From assembly GCA_029215795.1 (NCBI GenBank), contig JARDYH010000002.1, positions 293,043,973-293,107,972 on the forward strand: DNA of 64,000 nt, in the 5' to 3' direction. The stretch comes from Anniella stebbinsi (taxonomy: Eukaryota; Chordata; Lepidosauria; Squamata; Anniellidae). The translations under genes were made by a program, and so were the position numbers. The notes below the pieces were generated by a model, which saw only the letters and a list, made by a program, of their open reading frames with translations, did no database searches and was not told the DNA's origin. The first letter of the stretch is position 1, and each line of letters starts with the position of its first letter. Shown piece by piece: positions 51,012 through 61,767 of the stretch.

Positions 51012-51330
51012 TAGGGTGACCAGATAAAATCCAGGTCAGGGCTCATGTAACTTTAACAGTTGTAGAGAAAAGGGAATTTCAGCCAGTGTCATTTGTATGC
51101 AATTAGTTGCTGGTGAATTCCCTCTTCATCACAACAGTTAAAGTTGCAGGGGCCCTGCCTTCTTTTGTATATGGTCACTCTAGTATAGTGCCTGCACCTT
51201 TAACTGTTGTGATGAAGAGGGAATTTCACCAGGAACTAATTGCATACAAATGACTCTGGCTGAAATTCCCTTTTCTCTACAACTGTTAAAGTTACATGAG
51301 CCCTGACCTGGATTTTATCTGGTCAGCCTA
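51012..51330. mobile_element. hAT-like foldback MITE, 319 bp, exact 8-bp TSD
   Basis: Ends TAGGGTGACCAGATAAAATC and, inverted, GATTTTATCTGGTCAGCCTA. The two arms are near-perfect reverse complements over about 135 bases each, including TTTAACAGTTGTAGAGAAAA and GAATTCCCTCTTCATCACAA. An 8-bp duplication GACTACAA flanks it, which is the hAT hallmark, as is the TAGGGTG-type terminus. No transposase, so non-autonomous. Confidence 0.88.
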
Positions 51331-51415
51331 GACTACAACCCCCTTCATCCCCAGCCATCAAGGCCAATGGGAGTTGTAGTCCAAACCATCCGGCAGGCAC
51401 CAGCTTGGGAAGACA
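51331..51415. mobile_element. MITE family A, right half
   Basis: GACTACAACCCCCTTCATCC, GGCCAATGGGAGTTGTAGTC and GGCAGGCACCAGCTTGGGAA complete the copy interrupted at 51011. The first eight bases are the duplicated target. Confidence 0.75.
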
Positions 51416-51740
51416 TTTAAAGCTCTTTCAAGGCGCATTAAAAATTTTACCTCTACAAGAACGGAGCGCAAATTGGGCGTAGAGGCGCATTATCTCTCCG
51501 ATTATGCGCATTATCAAATGTCCGTTAAATAGCAAGTTTTATTTTGCTCCGGCCGTTAAAGCACATTTTGACTATGTGAACAAGCGATTCTCCGCATGTC
51601 AACAGTTTAAATCGCGTTTTGGTCGTCCAGTAATGCGCTTCGCCGCCTCTCGTACAGAGGTATTAGGCGTAAATGCGCTTCTGCGAATATGCGCATAATC
51701 GCCTAACCAGGCGTAAAGGCGAATTCTTGTAGATGAGGCC
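51416..51740 (-). mobile_element. CpG-rich palindromic MITE, copy 2 (325 bp, inverted, end-truncated)
   Basis: Runs in the opposite orientation to copies 1 and 3. It ends in GGCGAATTCTTGTAGATGAG with GCC and contains TCTCCGATTATGCGCATTAT and ACGGAGCGCAAATTGGGCGT. About 27 terminal bases present in the other copies (the outer CCTCTACAA end) are missing. It abuts the MITE family A copy ending at 51415. Confidence 0.82.
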
Positions 51741-52117
51741 TTATGGAGGGAAAATGCATGATATTCTGAATTGTGGAAACATTAAAAAATCAAGATTCGT
51801 TTAGAAGCACTGAGCGTATCCATATAGTCTGACATATTCCTATGCCTGATTTCAGATGGTGCTTGGGGAATTGATGGAATCTATATGTCTTGTCCCTCAC
51901 TGCCCCAATTTTAGACAAGGTATGCCAATCTGAAATAGGGTTGAGCGGGTTGTCTCGAAATATTATGGCATTCGCCACACCTGTGCTCCACTGTAATTAA
52001 AACACTGGGTTAGAGAGTTTGTTTGTTGAACCTGTCTTTCAGTTAGTCCAGGTATTGTAGAAACATTAATACTTTTTTGGGTGTAACAAATCAGAGGAAT
52101 AGGGTTGTTGTATCAAT
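51741..52117. other. Unassigned intergenic stretch
   Basis: No gene. A possible decayed interspersed element at 51800-51990 (TCTGACATATTCCTATGCC and an inverted GGTATGCCAATCTGAAATAG) could not be named. Confidence 0.5.
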
Positions 52118-53028
52118 GGGATGCATCTGAGAAAGAAGTCCAGGGGAAATTTTTGCACATTGGGGCAAACAAACCCAACTTCATGTGTAACCTGATGGGA
52201 TCCGAGCTGGTGGTTACCAAGAAAAAGATCTTGGGGTTGTTGTGGACAGCTTGATGAAAATGTAAACCCAGTGTGCAGCTGTTGTAAAGAAGGCAAACCA
52301 TGTTAGGCATTATAAGAAAAGGAATTGAGAATAAAACTGCCAGTATTGTATTGCCTTTATACAAATCTGTGGTGTGACCACACTTAGAATACTGTGTAGA
52401 GTTTTGGTCATCACACCTAAAAAAAAGATATTGTAGTGCTGGAAAAAGTACAGAAAAGGGCAACTAAAATTATTAATGGGCTGGAGCATCTCCCCTATGA
52501 GGGAAGGTTACAACAGTTGGGATTGTTCAGCTTGCAAAAACGGAGGCTAAGGGGAGACATGCTAGAGGTGTACAAAACTATGCATGGTGTGGAGAATATG
52601 GATAGGGAGACATTTTTCTCCCCCTCCCATAATACTAGAACCCAGGGTCATCCCATGAAGCTCATTGGGGAGAGATTCAGGACAGATAAAAGGAAGTACT
52701 TCTTGACACTGAGCATAGTTAAACTCTGGAATTCACTACCACAAGATGTGGTGATGGCCACCAATTTGGATGGCTTAAAGGGGGTTGGATAAATTCCTGG
52801 AGAAGGCTATCAATGGCTACTAGTTTTGATGACGAAGAGCAACCTTCAGTATCGGAGGCAGTAAGCCTGTATACACTAGTTGCTGTGGAACATGCGTTGG
52901 AGGGTGCTATTGCACCGTGTCCTGCATGTGGGTCCCTGGTCGACAACTGGATGGCTACTGTGTGAACAGAGTGCTGGACTAGATGGACCCTTGGTCTGAT
53001 CCAGCATGGCTCTTCTGATGTTCTTAAT
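52118..53028 (+). mobile_element. CR1 LINE, reverse-transcriptase C-terminus and 3' UTR
   Basis: Reading across frames: LGVVVDS, PLYKSVVRPHLEYCVEFWS-type, VLEKVQKRATKIINGLEHLP, YEGRLQQLGLFSLQKRRLRG, DMLEVYKTMHG, TDKRKYFLTLSIVKLWNSLP and DVVMATNLDGLKG. This is the conserved C-terminal region of CR1 ORF2. It ends with the 3' UTR phrase GGACCCTTGGTCTGATCCAG, CATGGCTCTTC. 5'-truncated, with frame breaks. Confidence 0.88.
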
Positions 53029-53181
53029 TTTCAATATTTATATACCATATTTCTAGGAAGCTCAAAGCAGTTTACAATAATGATCAATGAAACAAACAAA
53101 ACAAAAAAATCCCTTACAAGTCAGCAAGTCGTTATGCAGGTTAAAAACTGCAACATTAAAAATTCCGTCTAACAATTAAAC
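53029..53181 (-). repeat. LINE-tail-like stretch, minus strand, split by L1
   Basis: TTTATATACCATATTTCTAG, GAAGCTCAAAGCAGTTTACA and AATAATGA resemble a minus-strand LINE 3' end. It seems to continue after the L1 at about 53699 (TTAAACATTCAATCTAAATA). Confidence 0.5.
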
Positions 53182-53574
53182 TGATCTCCTGGAATACCTC
53201 GTTCCAAAAAATATTTGCCTTTGGGCATGATCACCACATGTGAAAATAGGTTCCAACCCCAGAACATGGCAAGGGGCTTCATGTAAAAAACTGGTACCAG
53301 AGGGTTTGGCAAATTGCTCTTATGGAAAAATTGACTGAGAAAGTGCGGAAAGTGCGGGGACAACTAAGGGATGAGAATTTTACGGAAATCCTGGGCAAAT
53401 TTATTGATTTCACAAATAAAGAGGAAGGGGGGAGAAAGCCTCCCTCACAATATATAGATATCTGGAGTAGATAGTAGATTGTCAATACCGGATAACTATT
53501 TTCCACTCTCTAAATAGAAAATAATAAATTGAAATGTATAATTCTGTTTTGTTTGGGACTGTCACAAAATTCCA

Positions 53575-53626
<52 letters not shown>

Positions 53627-53676
53627 TGAAATTGTATTACTTGATGTTATATCCACAATAAAAATTTTTAAAAAAA
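53182..53676 (+). mobile_element. L1-like 3' end, 5'-truncated, with TG/TA microsatellite
   Basis: The plus-strand frame gives WYQRVWQIALMEKLTEKVRK, VRGQLRDENFTEILGKFIDF, a typical C-terminal ORF2 reading of L1. It is followed by a 3' UTR with a TG/TA microsatellite and AATAAAAATTTTTAAAAAAA. Imperfect duplicated flanks TCCGTCTAACAATTAAAC (53164-53181) and TCCGTCTAAAAATAAATTAA (53677 on) mark the insertion. Confidence 0.75.
53575..53624. repeat. (TG)n(TA)n microsatellite
   Basis: About 13 TG units directly followed by about 12 TA units, inside the L1 3' UTR. Confidence 0.95.
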
Positions 53677-53699
53677 TCCGTCTAAAAATAAATTAAACA

Positions 53700-55134
53700 T
53701 TCAATCTAAATAGCTTGAGAAAATAGAAACTAATAGTAATGCTTAGCATATATGTAGTGTACCCAAGGTGTTCAAAACACTTCACATACATTATCTTGGT
53801 AATTCTGACAACAGCTCTGTAAAGGAGGCCAATATTATGATCCTCATATGATGGGTGAAAAAACTGACAGTGCAATCAGGGCGGCCCTAGAATAAATAGT
53901 ACCTTGGGAGAGGAGCGCCTTTGGTGCCTCTGCCTTCATGGTCAGCTTTGCAGGACCACCGAAGGGTTCTTGGGGCCTGGTGTAGCTATGATGTTGGGGG
54001 CTCTGCTGCTGCCACCTACAAGGACCCATGCATATATGTACAAAGCTGGGGGCTACATGAGAGAATTATTGCATGCATGGACTGCATCTGAGGATTCTCG
54101 CCTGCAGTTCCTCCTTGCCTGCTTGAAAAGCCACATCCTGAGCAGTGGCAGTGCAGTATGCAACACAGCAGAACTATCACAAATTTTATATTTAATATGT
54201 TTTGTTTTGTTTAGTAGTAGTTCCTGTCTTTTGGTAAGCATTTTTTTTATTTTAGAATATCCATTATTTATATCTTTAAAAATAATAAAGAAAATCTATA
54301 GATAAAAAACACATCCAGCTGACCTCTTACAGCTTTATTTTATCATTATCAAGATAGTGCTGATAGTGTTTACAGTGCTGAGTGCTCGGCAACATTACAC
54401 TTAACATTTACAAAGTAAAGCTGTGTTCAACTGATTTTTTCCTAGGGCAAATGGACGTCTTTAAATGAGTAATTTATAGAATGCTCATGACTGGCCACTC
54501 ATGAAAGTTTCTGGGTCATTTTGACGATGACATAAGCTTCCTGTGCATTTCCTGCTCCTTTCCTCAGTTAATCCATTGAAAAATAAGCCTCAGAAAAGCC
54601 AATTCTTCTGAAATATGTCGGGATTTCCTGCTGTGTGTAGTCAAAGTTGCAATATAAAATGCCCACTAGAGGGTGCTGTCCCATTGAACTATATGGGCTG
54701 GGAAGTTTTAAATAGTTTAAGTAGTCACTGCTCTCTTCCCGTGTAGTTAGGCATGTTTCAAATGAGGAAGAGAAGCAGGAAGCAGAGCAATGGTAAGGAA
54801 ATGGGATTTCATCCTGACAGAAAGTCCTCAATGACATCAAAGTGGAAACTGAAAAAGAAACATACTTTAAAGTGAATGGAAGGAAGATCGTTTTTCCAGT
54901 TAGTATCCAAACAACCTGTGGAACCTTGAAAAAAAAGTTACAGAAACTTACTTTTTGCCTAGCTCACTGAAGGTAAAAAACAAAACAACGACAAAAAATC
55001 CAGCCACTAAGCTTAGCTCAGTGCCCCTCATTCCCCGGGCAACCAGCTAGCTCGCCCATCCCCAAGGCTGGCTCTGAGTGCAACTGATAGCCATTTGTCT
55101 GAGGTCAGCTACTGAGTTCATGAGTGAGACAAGG
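53700..55134. other. Intergenic, largely unassigned
   Basis: No gene-like signal. 54590-54760 includes the phrase CCACTAGAGGGTGCTGTCCC, ATTGAACTATATGG, probably an interspersed repeat. The short open frames on both strands at 53844-54305 and 54568-54840 are not supported as genes. Confidence 0.6.
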
Positions 55135-55310
55135 CTGCAGCCCTATACATATTTACCTGGGAATAAATCCCATTGAGCTCAGTGGGGCTTAGTTCTGAGA
55201 AGACGTGTAGAATTGTGCTCTTAGATTGCAATCCTCTTACCTGGGAGGAAGTCAATGGGAGTTGACATCAATGGGGCTTACTTCCACGTAATCTTATATA
55301 GGATTGCACT
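55135..55310. mobile_element. Two adjacent MITE-like family B copies
   Basis: First copy 55135-55219 (GCAGCCCTATACATATTTAC, CTGGGAATAAATCCCATTGA, GCTCAGTGGGGCTTAG). Second copy 55225-55310 (GCAATCCTCTTACCTGGGAG, AATGGGGCTTACTTCCACGT, ATAGGATTGCA). Each copy is itself weakly palindromic. Confidence 0.72.
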
Positions 55311-56867
55311 GCTAGCCACTATACTACACCAGCTCTCATTGAGCTTCAGTTTCAAAAGACGTAGGCTTAAGTGCCTTTTACAAACTTTTAAAAAAAATAT
55401 AATGCAGTAACCATTTTAGCCCACATACAGACTCTTCTCTTAGTAATTCTCAAAATATTATGCCATATACTGAACTCTGTCAACGTTCATTTGAGCAATC
55501 AAGATGACACAGTACATTACAAAAATACATTGTATTATACCTGACGTTATATTTGTTATAATCGAACCAAAGAAAAGGTGCATCTGGAATAATCCAAGTC
55601 CTTTTTTATAGCTGAGAAATTATACAGATGGTTCTTATCACATGGAACCAGTGATCCACAAATTAATTCTTGTGAAAAGCAATGATAACACAAAAGATGG
55701 AAGACAAAATCACCCACACGTAGCTTACTCATCTATAACCACAGCTCTTCATTTTTATACAGATAAGGTATAGAGAAGGGTTGGAGAACTCATGCTTTAA
55801 GGCTCACTAGCTTGATTTAAGATACTGCGAAGTCCCATCTGCTGCAAATGAAAAGGAAGCTTTCCTGTTTCCTTAATAGATAATATGGTGCCATTTAGCA
55901 AAGTCTTGTTGAACATGTTCTACTGTCAATGAAATAAAGCTAGTATTACAAAAAAGTAATTATAAATATTAACACCTTCATTTTGCAAATGTCATTGTGA
56001 AAAACAAGTAGAAAAGATGGCATTTCTTCAGCAGAAAGTCAGAAGGATAAACCATTCGTTCTGCACAAAGTTCTTTTGACTTCCCTAAATGAAAATATGT
56101 CTCAACACATTCTCAAAGGCCTTTTTCAAAAGCATAAAAGCCAGAGGACAATTTGTAGTGCAGTAAGATCATTCACTGGAGGAGGGGGGAGAATATAAAA
56201 GATGTGTCCTTTTACAAAAAAACATTTTATCCACAATAAATTGCCTATCTCGCTAATAGTATTTTGGAATAGATATAAGGATATCATATTTATTTTCTAG
56301 CATTACACAAATGAATGTCAGTTCCTGTTCTACGCTTTTGATAGATGGTAGATAGATAGACAGATAGAACACATGCATACGCTGTGGCATTTATTAGAAC
56401 AAGTTTTAGACATCTAATCTTCCATTCAAAAAACTACTGCTTATCCAAAGTTTTCTTCATTTCAGCAGTATGATGGGGTTAGGCAGGGGTCGGGGAGAGG
56501 GAATTTGTTGCTGCCACGGTTAAACTGTTGGGAATCAGAAACTCTTCCAATCTATTTCAGATCACCCAGAGACCTACCTATAAATCCCAAACTGCCTTCT
56601 GCCTACCAATATATAATGAGCGTCATCGGATGGGGAGAAATCGCATTTCCCTACTGTTGTTTTTCTGTCCCACAATAGGGATGAGCAGCTTCCTCTTTTT
56701 TCACATGGAGAAGAAAGAGGAAGCAAACAATAACTACATGGCCCATTCAGTGTGCATTTTTATCATGCTGCTTCTCCTGCACACAGCAGGAAATGGCAGC
56801 ATGTTTCGCTACAACCAAAAAAGTCGGATTGTCCAGGTCTTTTTTTGCGATGGGAAAATGAGCAGAA
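55311..56867. other. Intergenic, nothing recognised
   Basis: AT-rich, with a small GATA/GACA microsatellite at 56347-56370. The open frame 56528-57127 enters the palindrome at 56868 and is not considered a gene. Confidence 0.6.
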
Positions 56868-57256
56868 GGGCAGGATCTACACGTGGTCCTCGATGCGCCC
56901 TCCCTGCACCACAAGCCGCTTCGAAGCACTTCACCTCGCCTAGTGTGGCTCAAGCCTCGGAGGCTCTGCCCGCACCCACGCCACCGTGGCCGCCGCCCTT
57001 TCATCCAGGCCGGTCCCAGGGAGGGGGGAGGGTTGTAAACAAAAGCCAGCAATTAGGAGAGGGATTTCCAATTGCTAGCTTTTGTTTACAACCCTCCCTC
57101 CTCCCTCCCTGGGACCGGCCGGGATGAAAGGGCAGTGGTGGCGGCGAAAGCGTGAACAGAGCCTCCGAGGCTTGAGCCACACTAGATGAAGTGCAGCGCT
57201 CCAAAACGGCTTGTGGCGCAGGGAGGGCACATCGAGGACCACGTGTACATCTGACC
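56868..57256. mobile_element. 389-bp near-perfect foldback element
   Basis: The whole element is an inverted repeat with its axis near 57066. The left end is GGGCAGGATCTACACGTGGT and the right end reversed is GGTCAGATGTACACGTGGTC. The arms share CCTCGATG, GCCCTCCCTGC, GGCTCAAGCCTCGGAGGCTC, CCGGTCCCAGGGAGG and TTGTAAACAAAAGC. GC- and CpG-rich against an AT-rich background. No transposase. The open frames crossing it on both strands are mirror images of one another. Confidence 0.85.
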
Positions 57257-57488
57257 AAGGAGCGGGAGATGCGCGGGAGGTAGACAGTGTCATGAAAAGG
57301 ACCTGTGAAAATCTGTGAGTGCCCAGTAACGAGCGTGCTACACCTTGTGTCAAATCATTATGAATGTGGAATAAAAAGCAGGACATAACACTATGAAAAT
57401 GGTATATGGAATGTGGATTGTGCCCCAACAGTTATCAGTGCACTTCAATACCACTATAAAGGAGTAGTGGAGATCTAGCCATAGACTA

Positions 57489-58070
57489 AGGGCCTATCTA
57501 CACAGGAGCTTGGAACGTTTTAAATTGTATTTTAAAACGTTCCAAATAGGTGCGTTCTAAAACGTCTTAGGCCACATTAACGAGTACTCACGTTACAGGA
57601 GAAAAAATCTTCAGTCTTCAAAGCGGTGTGGGAGGTCTCACACACTCTTCTGTCCGTCTCTTTCTCTTTCGTTTTTACAATGAGTTTAGGGCAAAGAATT
57701 GTGGGAGTTGTAGTTCTGTCACCCAGTTCCTCCTTAGTTCTCCTTTCATTCACTAGCTTTCAATGAGTATAGGGCTAGGCATTGTGGGTGTTGTAGTTCA
57801 CTCTCCCACTTCCTCTTTCTTCCCCACCAATCAACTGTTAAGCATTTGGACGCCAGTCAATGAAGCACTGCCCCCACGAATCACAAACGGTAAGGAAGGA
57901 CACATTATTTTACTTAAAACAATTTATTAAAAGTCAAAACCGTTGTATATTGCTGAAGTGAGTTTTAAAAAACCTCAGGTATACACCGTTAAAGGGAGTG
58001 CGTCATGTGGCCCAAAGAGTTTTCATTACCCTTATGAAACGTTACAAACCTAGTGTGTAGATCAGCCCTA
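57489..58070. mobile_element. MITE-like element with GGGCCTATCTACAC ends, about 580 bp
   Basis: The left end TAAGGGCCTATCTACACAGG corresponds to the reverse of the right end (TGTGTAGATCAGCCCTAA). Just inside, TTGGAACGTTTTAAATTG, AAAACGTTCCAA forms a palindrome. No ORF. TSD not resolved. Confidence 0.65.
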
Positions 58071-58163
58071 ACACTATAATCCTATACATGTCTATTCAGA
58101 AGTAAGTTCCATTGAGTTTGATGGGGCTTAGTCCCAGAAAAGTGGGTATAGGATTGCTTCCTT
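58069..58163. mobile_element. Short MITE-like family B copy
   Basis: ATAATCCTATACATGTCTAT, TCAGAAGTAAGTTCCATTGA, TGGGGCTTAGTCCC and GTATAGGATTGC. Confidence 0.7.
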
Positions 58164-58540
58164 TCCTGATAAACAGTCCTGTCACATCACAAGAGAAGGA
58201 AAATACCTACTTCAGGTTTAGTCAATGTTGCCATAGCAAAGCCGTTTGGAAAGCATATAGACAAAAGTAAAATGTGGGTTGAACATACATTCACTACATT
58301 CAGTTTTCAGGGCAAAGGATGCATACTGAAATCGCTTCTGCTATACTTGGATGTCTGTTTTTACCCAGAGTATGCAAGTATATATTCAAGTATTTGTCAA
58401 ACAAACAAACCAATTAAATTCAATTCTGATGCATCATTAAAATACATTGTAGTAAGAATCTTGTCTTTGTATTATTTATCCCAAACCATCTCTGCACTTT
58501 CCTGTCATCTTCACACAATCTTATACCACATTAACCATAG

Positions 58541-58665
58541 GCAGGATCTATACTATTGCTTTATAATGGTTTATAACGGTATTGACAACTGTTGGGGCCC
58601 ATGACACATTCCATATAATGTTTTCAAACCACTTTCAAAGTCCTACTTGGTGTAGATCTGGCCCT
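58541..58665. mobile_element. Short foldback element with AGATCTACAC-type ends
   Basis: TAGGCAGGATCTATACTATT pairs loosely with TTGGTGTAGATCTGGCCCTA. Inside, TTATAATGGTTTATAACGG pairs with part of the right arm. About 125 bp. Confidence 0.6.
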
Positions 58666-58891
58666 AGAAAAATGGAATTCCATTGTCTATATGAACATTG
58701 TGGTTATTGTTCTGGCCACTGATATAGTTTTCACTTATTTGTTTCCACTGTCATCCACTACAGGCTTTGATATATCTATTGTCTAAAGGTACTGGCAAGA
58801 AAAGAAATGGTAGGAGGAAAAGCCAACCTCCAGTATCAGAGGCACTGTACCTGTGAATACCAGTTACTAGGCAACATGAGCAGGAAGACAC

Positions 58892-59437
58892 TGGCTGCAT
58901 TCGGACAACACATGAGTCAATGGTGGGTTGAGTAGCCAACTCACAGTTGGTTATTTTGTGGGTACTCCCCACCCAACATATTTCTACACAACTGTGGGTG
59001 GTTGGGGCTGGTGCTGAGTGGACTAATAGTCAACCTGGCATTTGACTGACATAGCCCCCGCCCCTCTTCCCACCCTCCCTCCTCCCTCAGTCCTCCCAGT
59101 TCTATCCCAGCAGCCTCTGCAAGTTGCACAAGTTGTAGCAGAGTGGCAGCCGCCGCTTTGGTCGCTCTTGCCGCCTGCCTCTATGGGCTTGTGTTTTAAC
59201 CCACTCACCGCATGCTATTAACACACTCACCCCTCCACACAACACTTTAAACAACAGGCTTCGAGCTAAACAACTTGCAAGCCAGTTGTTTCCTTCAGTT
59301 GGTTATTTGGGTGCAATAGCATACCATCAGTAGTTTGTGAGCGGCGTGTTATCCTCCACACAACACAATAAGCAACACAACTGACGATTGTTTCCCCCTC
59401 CCCCTCAGTAGGTTAATGTGTTGTCCGAATGCAGCCA
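58892..59437. mobile_element. 546-bp DNA transposon with perfect 21-bp TIRs, non-autonomous
   Basis: The TIR beginning TGGCTGCATTCGGACAACAC at 58892-58912 is exactly inverted at 59417-59437. Subterminal CAACTCACAGTTGG and CAACTGTGGGTGGTTGG motifs repeat inside, next to a C/T-rich block (59056-59100). No transposase. The minus-strand open frames here are short and unsupported. Clear target duplication not seen. Confidence 0.85.
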
Positions 59438-61014
59438 TCGGACATAACTAGTATGAGAAGTGTAATCCCTGCCATCCTACTAAGTAGAGCAGGGATCTTC
59501 TACTTTTTCAGCCAGAGGGCTGAATTCCATTTCAGAGAAGCTCTTGGGGACCATATTGCATAGTGGGTGGGCCCAAAGGCAAAAGGGGCCAAAAGCCCAA
59601 CATTTATTAGCTTATAGTTCTTACTGCCAGTAATTAAGCCTTTGGAGAGGCATTTCAACCTTTTAGAAGAGAGAGAAAGCTGCTTAAAAGCTGGGAAACC
59701 ACCAAACAATTGATGGTCAGGAAAGATGGATGGAGCCAGGAGAAAGACGCATAGAAATCTCTGGAATCCCAGAGGGCTGAATTGGGACCCCAGGAAGACC
59801 AGATTTGGCCCATGCGCTTGATGTAGAGTAAGATAGAGATACAAGGACTGAATGATGGCACTTGTCCGCTAACTTGCCACATTGAGGACATACTTTCCTC
59901 ATCAATTCTTCTGCCATTGAATCCCTTAGTATCTGCTACGGTACCCATGTCAATTTCAGAGGATTATGGGACATATTCTAGGATGCACACTTAGTTCATG
60001 CAAGACATTGGTGAGACCAGATGGAACTCACTACCACTCTGTGTGAAGTGAGGGCATTCCTTAACACACCACCACTCTGCTGTGTCTGGCCCTGCAGAGG
60101 AGGTTCAACAGTGATCGGCAAGCTATCTGCTACTATTGACCTTCTCATTAAGTAACCCTTGCTAAGTTTCTAAGATTGCCTGGAACACAATTTGAAAACT
60201 ACACTGTCTTGCCTTTCACAGAACTGCTGCTTTGGAGCTGCGAGTGGTGAAAAAGAAGTAAGATGCAGTTATCTAACCAAACTTCGACGGAAACTATCAT
60301 TTTCACCTTGATCTCTGGCAGCTTTTTACACAGAAGATGATAATTTAGCCAAACAAGCCCCATGAAATTGAAAAGCATATCATTTTGTACTTCCCGTGTG
60401 GTTCATCCTCTCCAAGTAGGCAGAGGCTGGCTTGGCATGTGTCTGAAGAGAATCAAAGGAAGACTGGGCAGCAAGGCAGTATGGGAGTTCCATGGAAGAG
60501 TGGAGCAGAGAATGTCTCTCCTGCTGTTCTATTACTCTTGGCTCTGCTTGGCTCATGCTTTATATTTAATTACTGAAGTGTTTCTTCAGGTCTGCATAGT
60601 GCCTTGCATTGATAGGCTGTTTGCAAAGGGCGATTGCTATTTTTTCTTTTGTCTGGCTTGAATAGACTTGTGAGGTAGCAAGGTGACAGTGGCTTCATAG
60701 GATTTGGAGTCAAACTTTTTTTGTGATGCTGTATTGTAATAATTGGGAGATTTAAACCATTGGATGGAGAGATACAAACACATTTTCAAAATGATGCTTT
60801 GGGAAATAATAGGATAATTCTGTTTCCCAGACAACATGTTATTATGGTAGATATTGCCAGCTCGATATCTCTAGTTTTCCTTGTTATTCTTGACTAGGGA
60901 CACAGCCTTTTGTGTTTATGTTGTTCCTCAAGGTTCTGTGATGAAATACTTGTGCATGTGTTTTGGTATTGTGCAAGATGACCCTTGAGTCTGGCCCTAA
61001 GCCCTTAAAGAAGG
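59438..61014. other. Intergenic, nothing recognised
   Basis: No coding or repeat signal I can name. Open frames such as 59500-59844 (minus) and 60362-60661 (plus) lack conserved features and splice context. Confidence 0.6.
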
Positions 61015-61140
61015 GATGAAGAACCTGTATCCCACCAGATGTTGTTGGACTCTAGATCCCATCAGCCCCAGCCAGCATGGCCAGGGATAATGGGAGTCGT
61101 AGACTATGGATGGTCTCAGGTTCCCCATCCCTGCCTTAAA
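61015..61140. mobile_element. Palindromic MITE family A copy
   Basis: GATGAAGAACCTGTATCCCA, CCAGATGTTGTTGGACTCTA, GCCAGCATGGCC and CAGGTTCCCCATCC. Confidence 0.72.
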
Positions 61141-61460
61141 GCTATAAGTAGATGAGCATTATTTAGAAAGAAAGCCCTTGCTTTTATACTGAAGTGTGTA
61201 CAGGACTAAAATACGATAAGGTCATGTGAGGAATATCAGAATAATCATCTCCTTTTGAGACAGGAAGGAGACTGTGGTGGACAGATCTCCTCTGGGAAGA
61301 GGTACGCTGGTAATGTATCATGAGCAGACCACTTCACAGCAAGGATATGTACTCTTCATATATAAATCCATATTCTTGCTGCCCCATTACATGTACTTTT
61401 CTTCCAAAAATAAATGTACAGGAGTTAAGGGTATGTATAGGATTACGTTGAGAGCTATGT

Positions 61461-61515
61461 AAGGCTGGAATCCTATACACACTTCTAATGGATGGGACTT
61501 ACTTGTCTGGGTTAT
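61461..61515. mobile_element. MITE-like family B fragment
   Basis: GGCTGGAATCCTATACACAC and GGGACTTACTTGTCTGG. Confidence 0.5.
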
Positions 61516-61740
61516 AGCTGTGTCCAAATGGCCTCCCCATATTCTTCACCCTGTTTGTGGGCAGAGAAATGGGGCAGGGAGATTTCACAAAATTTCTCCA
61601 GGGGAAGGAGAAATTCTCCAACAGTTTCTTGGACTGGGGCTCAGCTTACCATTAGCAGTGGTTGTAGCTCAGCTTCTTTCCCTTTTCCTAAGGGCTTTTG
61701 TTTTTGAGCTTACCTTAGCATTGTGAAGAAGCTGAGGGTT

Positions 61741-61767
61741 CTATCTATCTATTTATCTATCTATTAA
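61741..61767. repeat. CTAT microsatellite
   Basis: TCTATCTATCTATTTATCTA and onward, about six units. Confidence 0.85.

Noticed and set aside
52436..52792. 118-codon plus-strand frame as a host gene
   Set aside because: It is the conserved C-terminus of CR1 reverse transcriptase with the CR1 3' UTR following.
54568..54840. 90-codon minus-strand frame
   Set aside because: It overlaps what looks like an interspersed repeat (CACTAGAGGGTGCTGTCCC phrase). No family recognised.
56528..57127. 199-codon plus-strand open frame
   Set aside because: Its second half lies in the 389-bp palindrome, and mirror frames occur on the minus strand. It has no conserved domain, and codon content follows the repeat composition.
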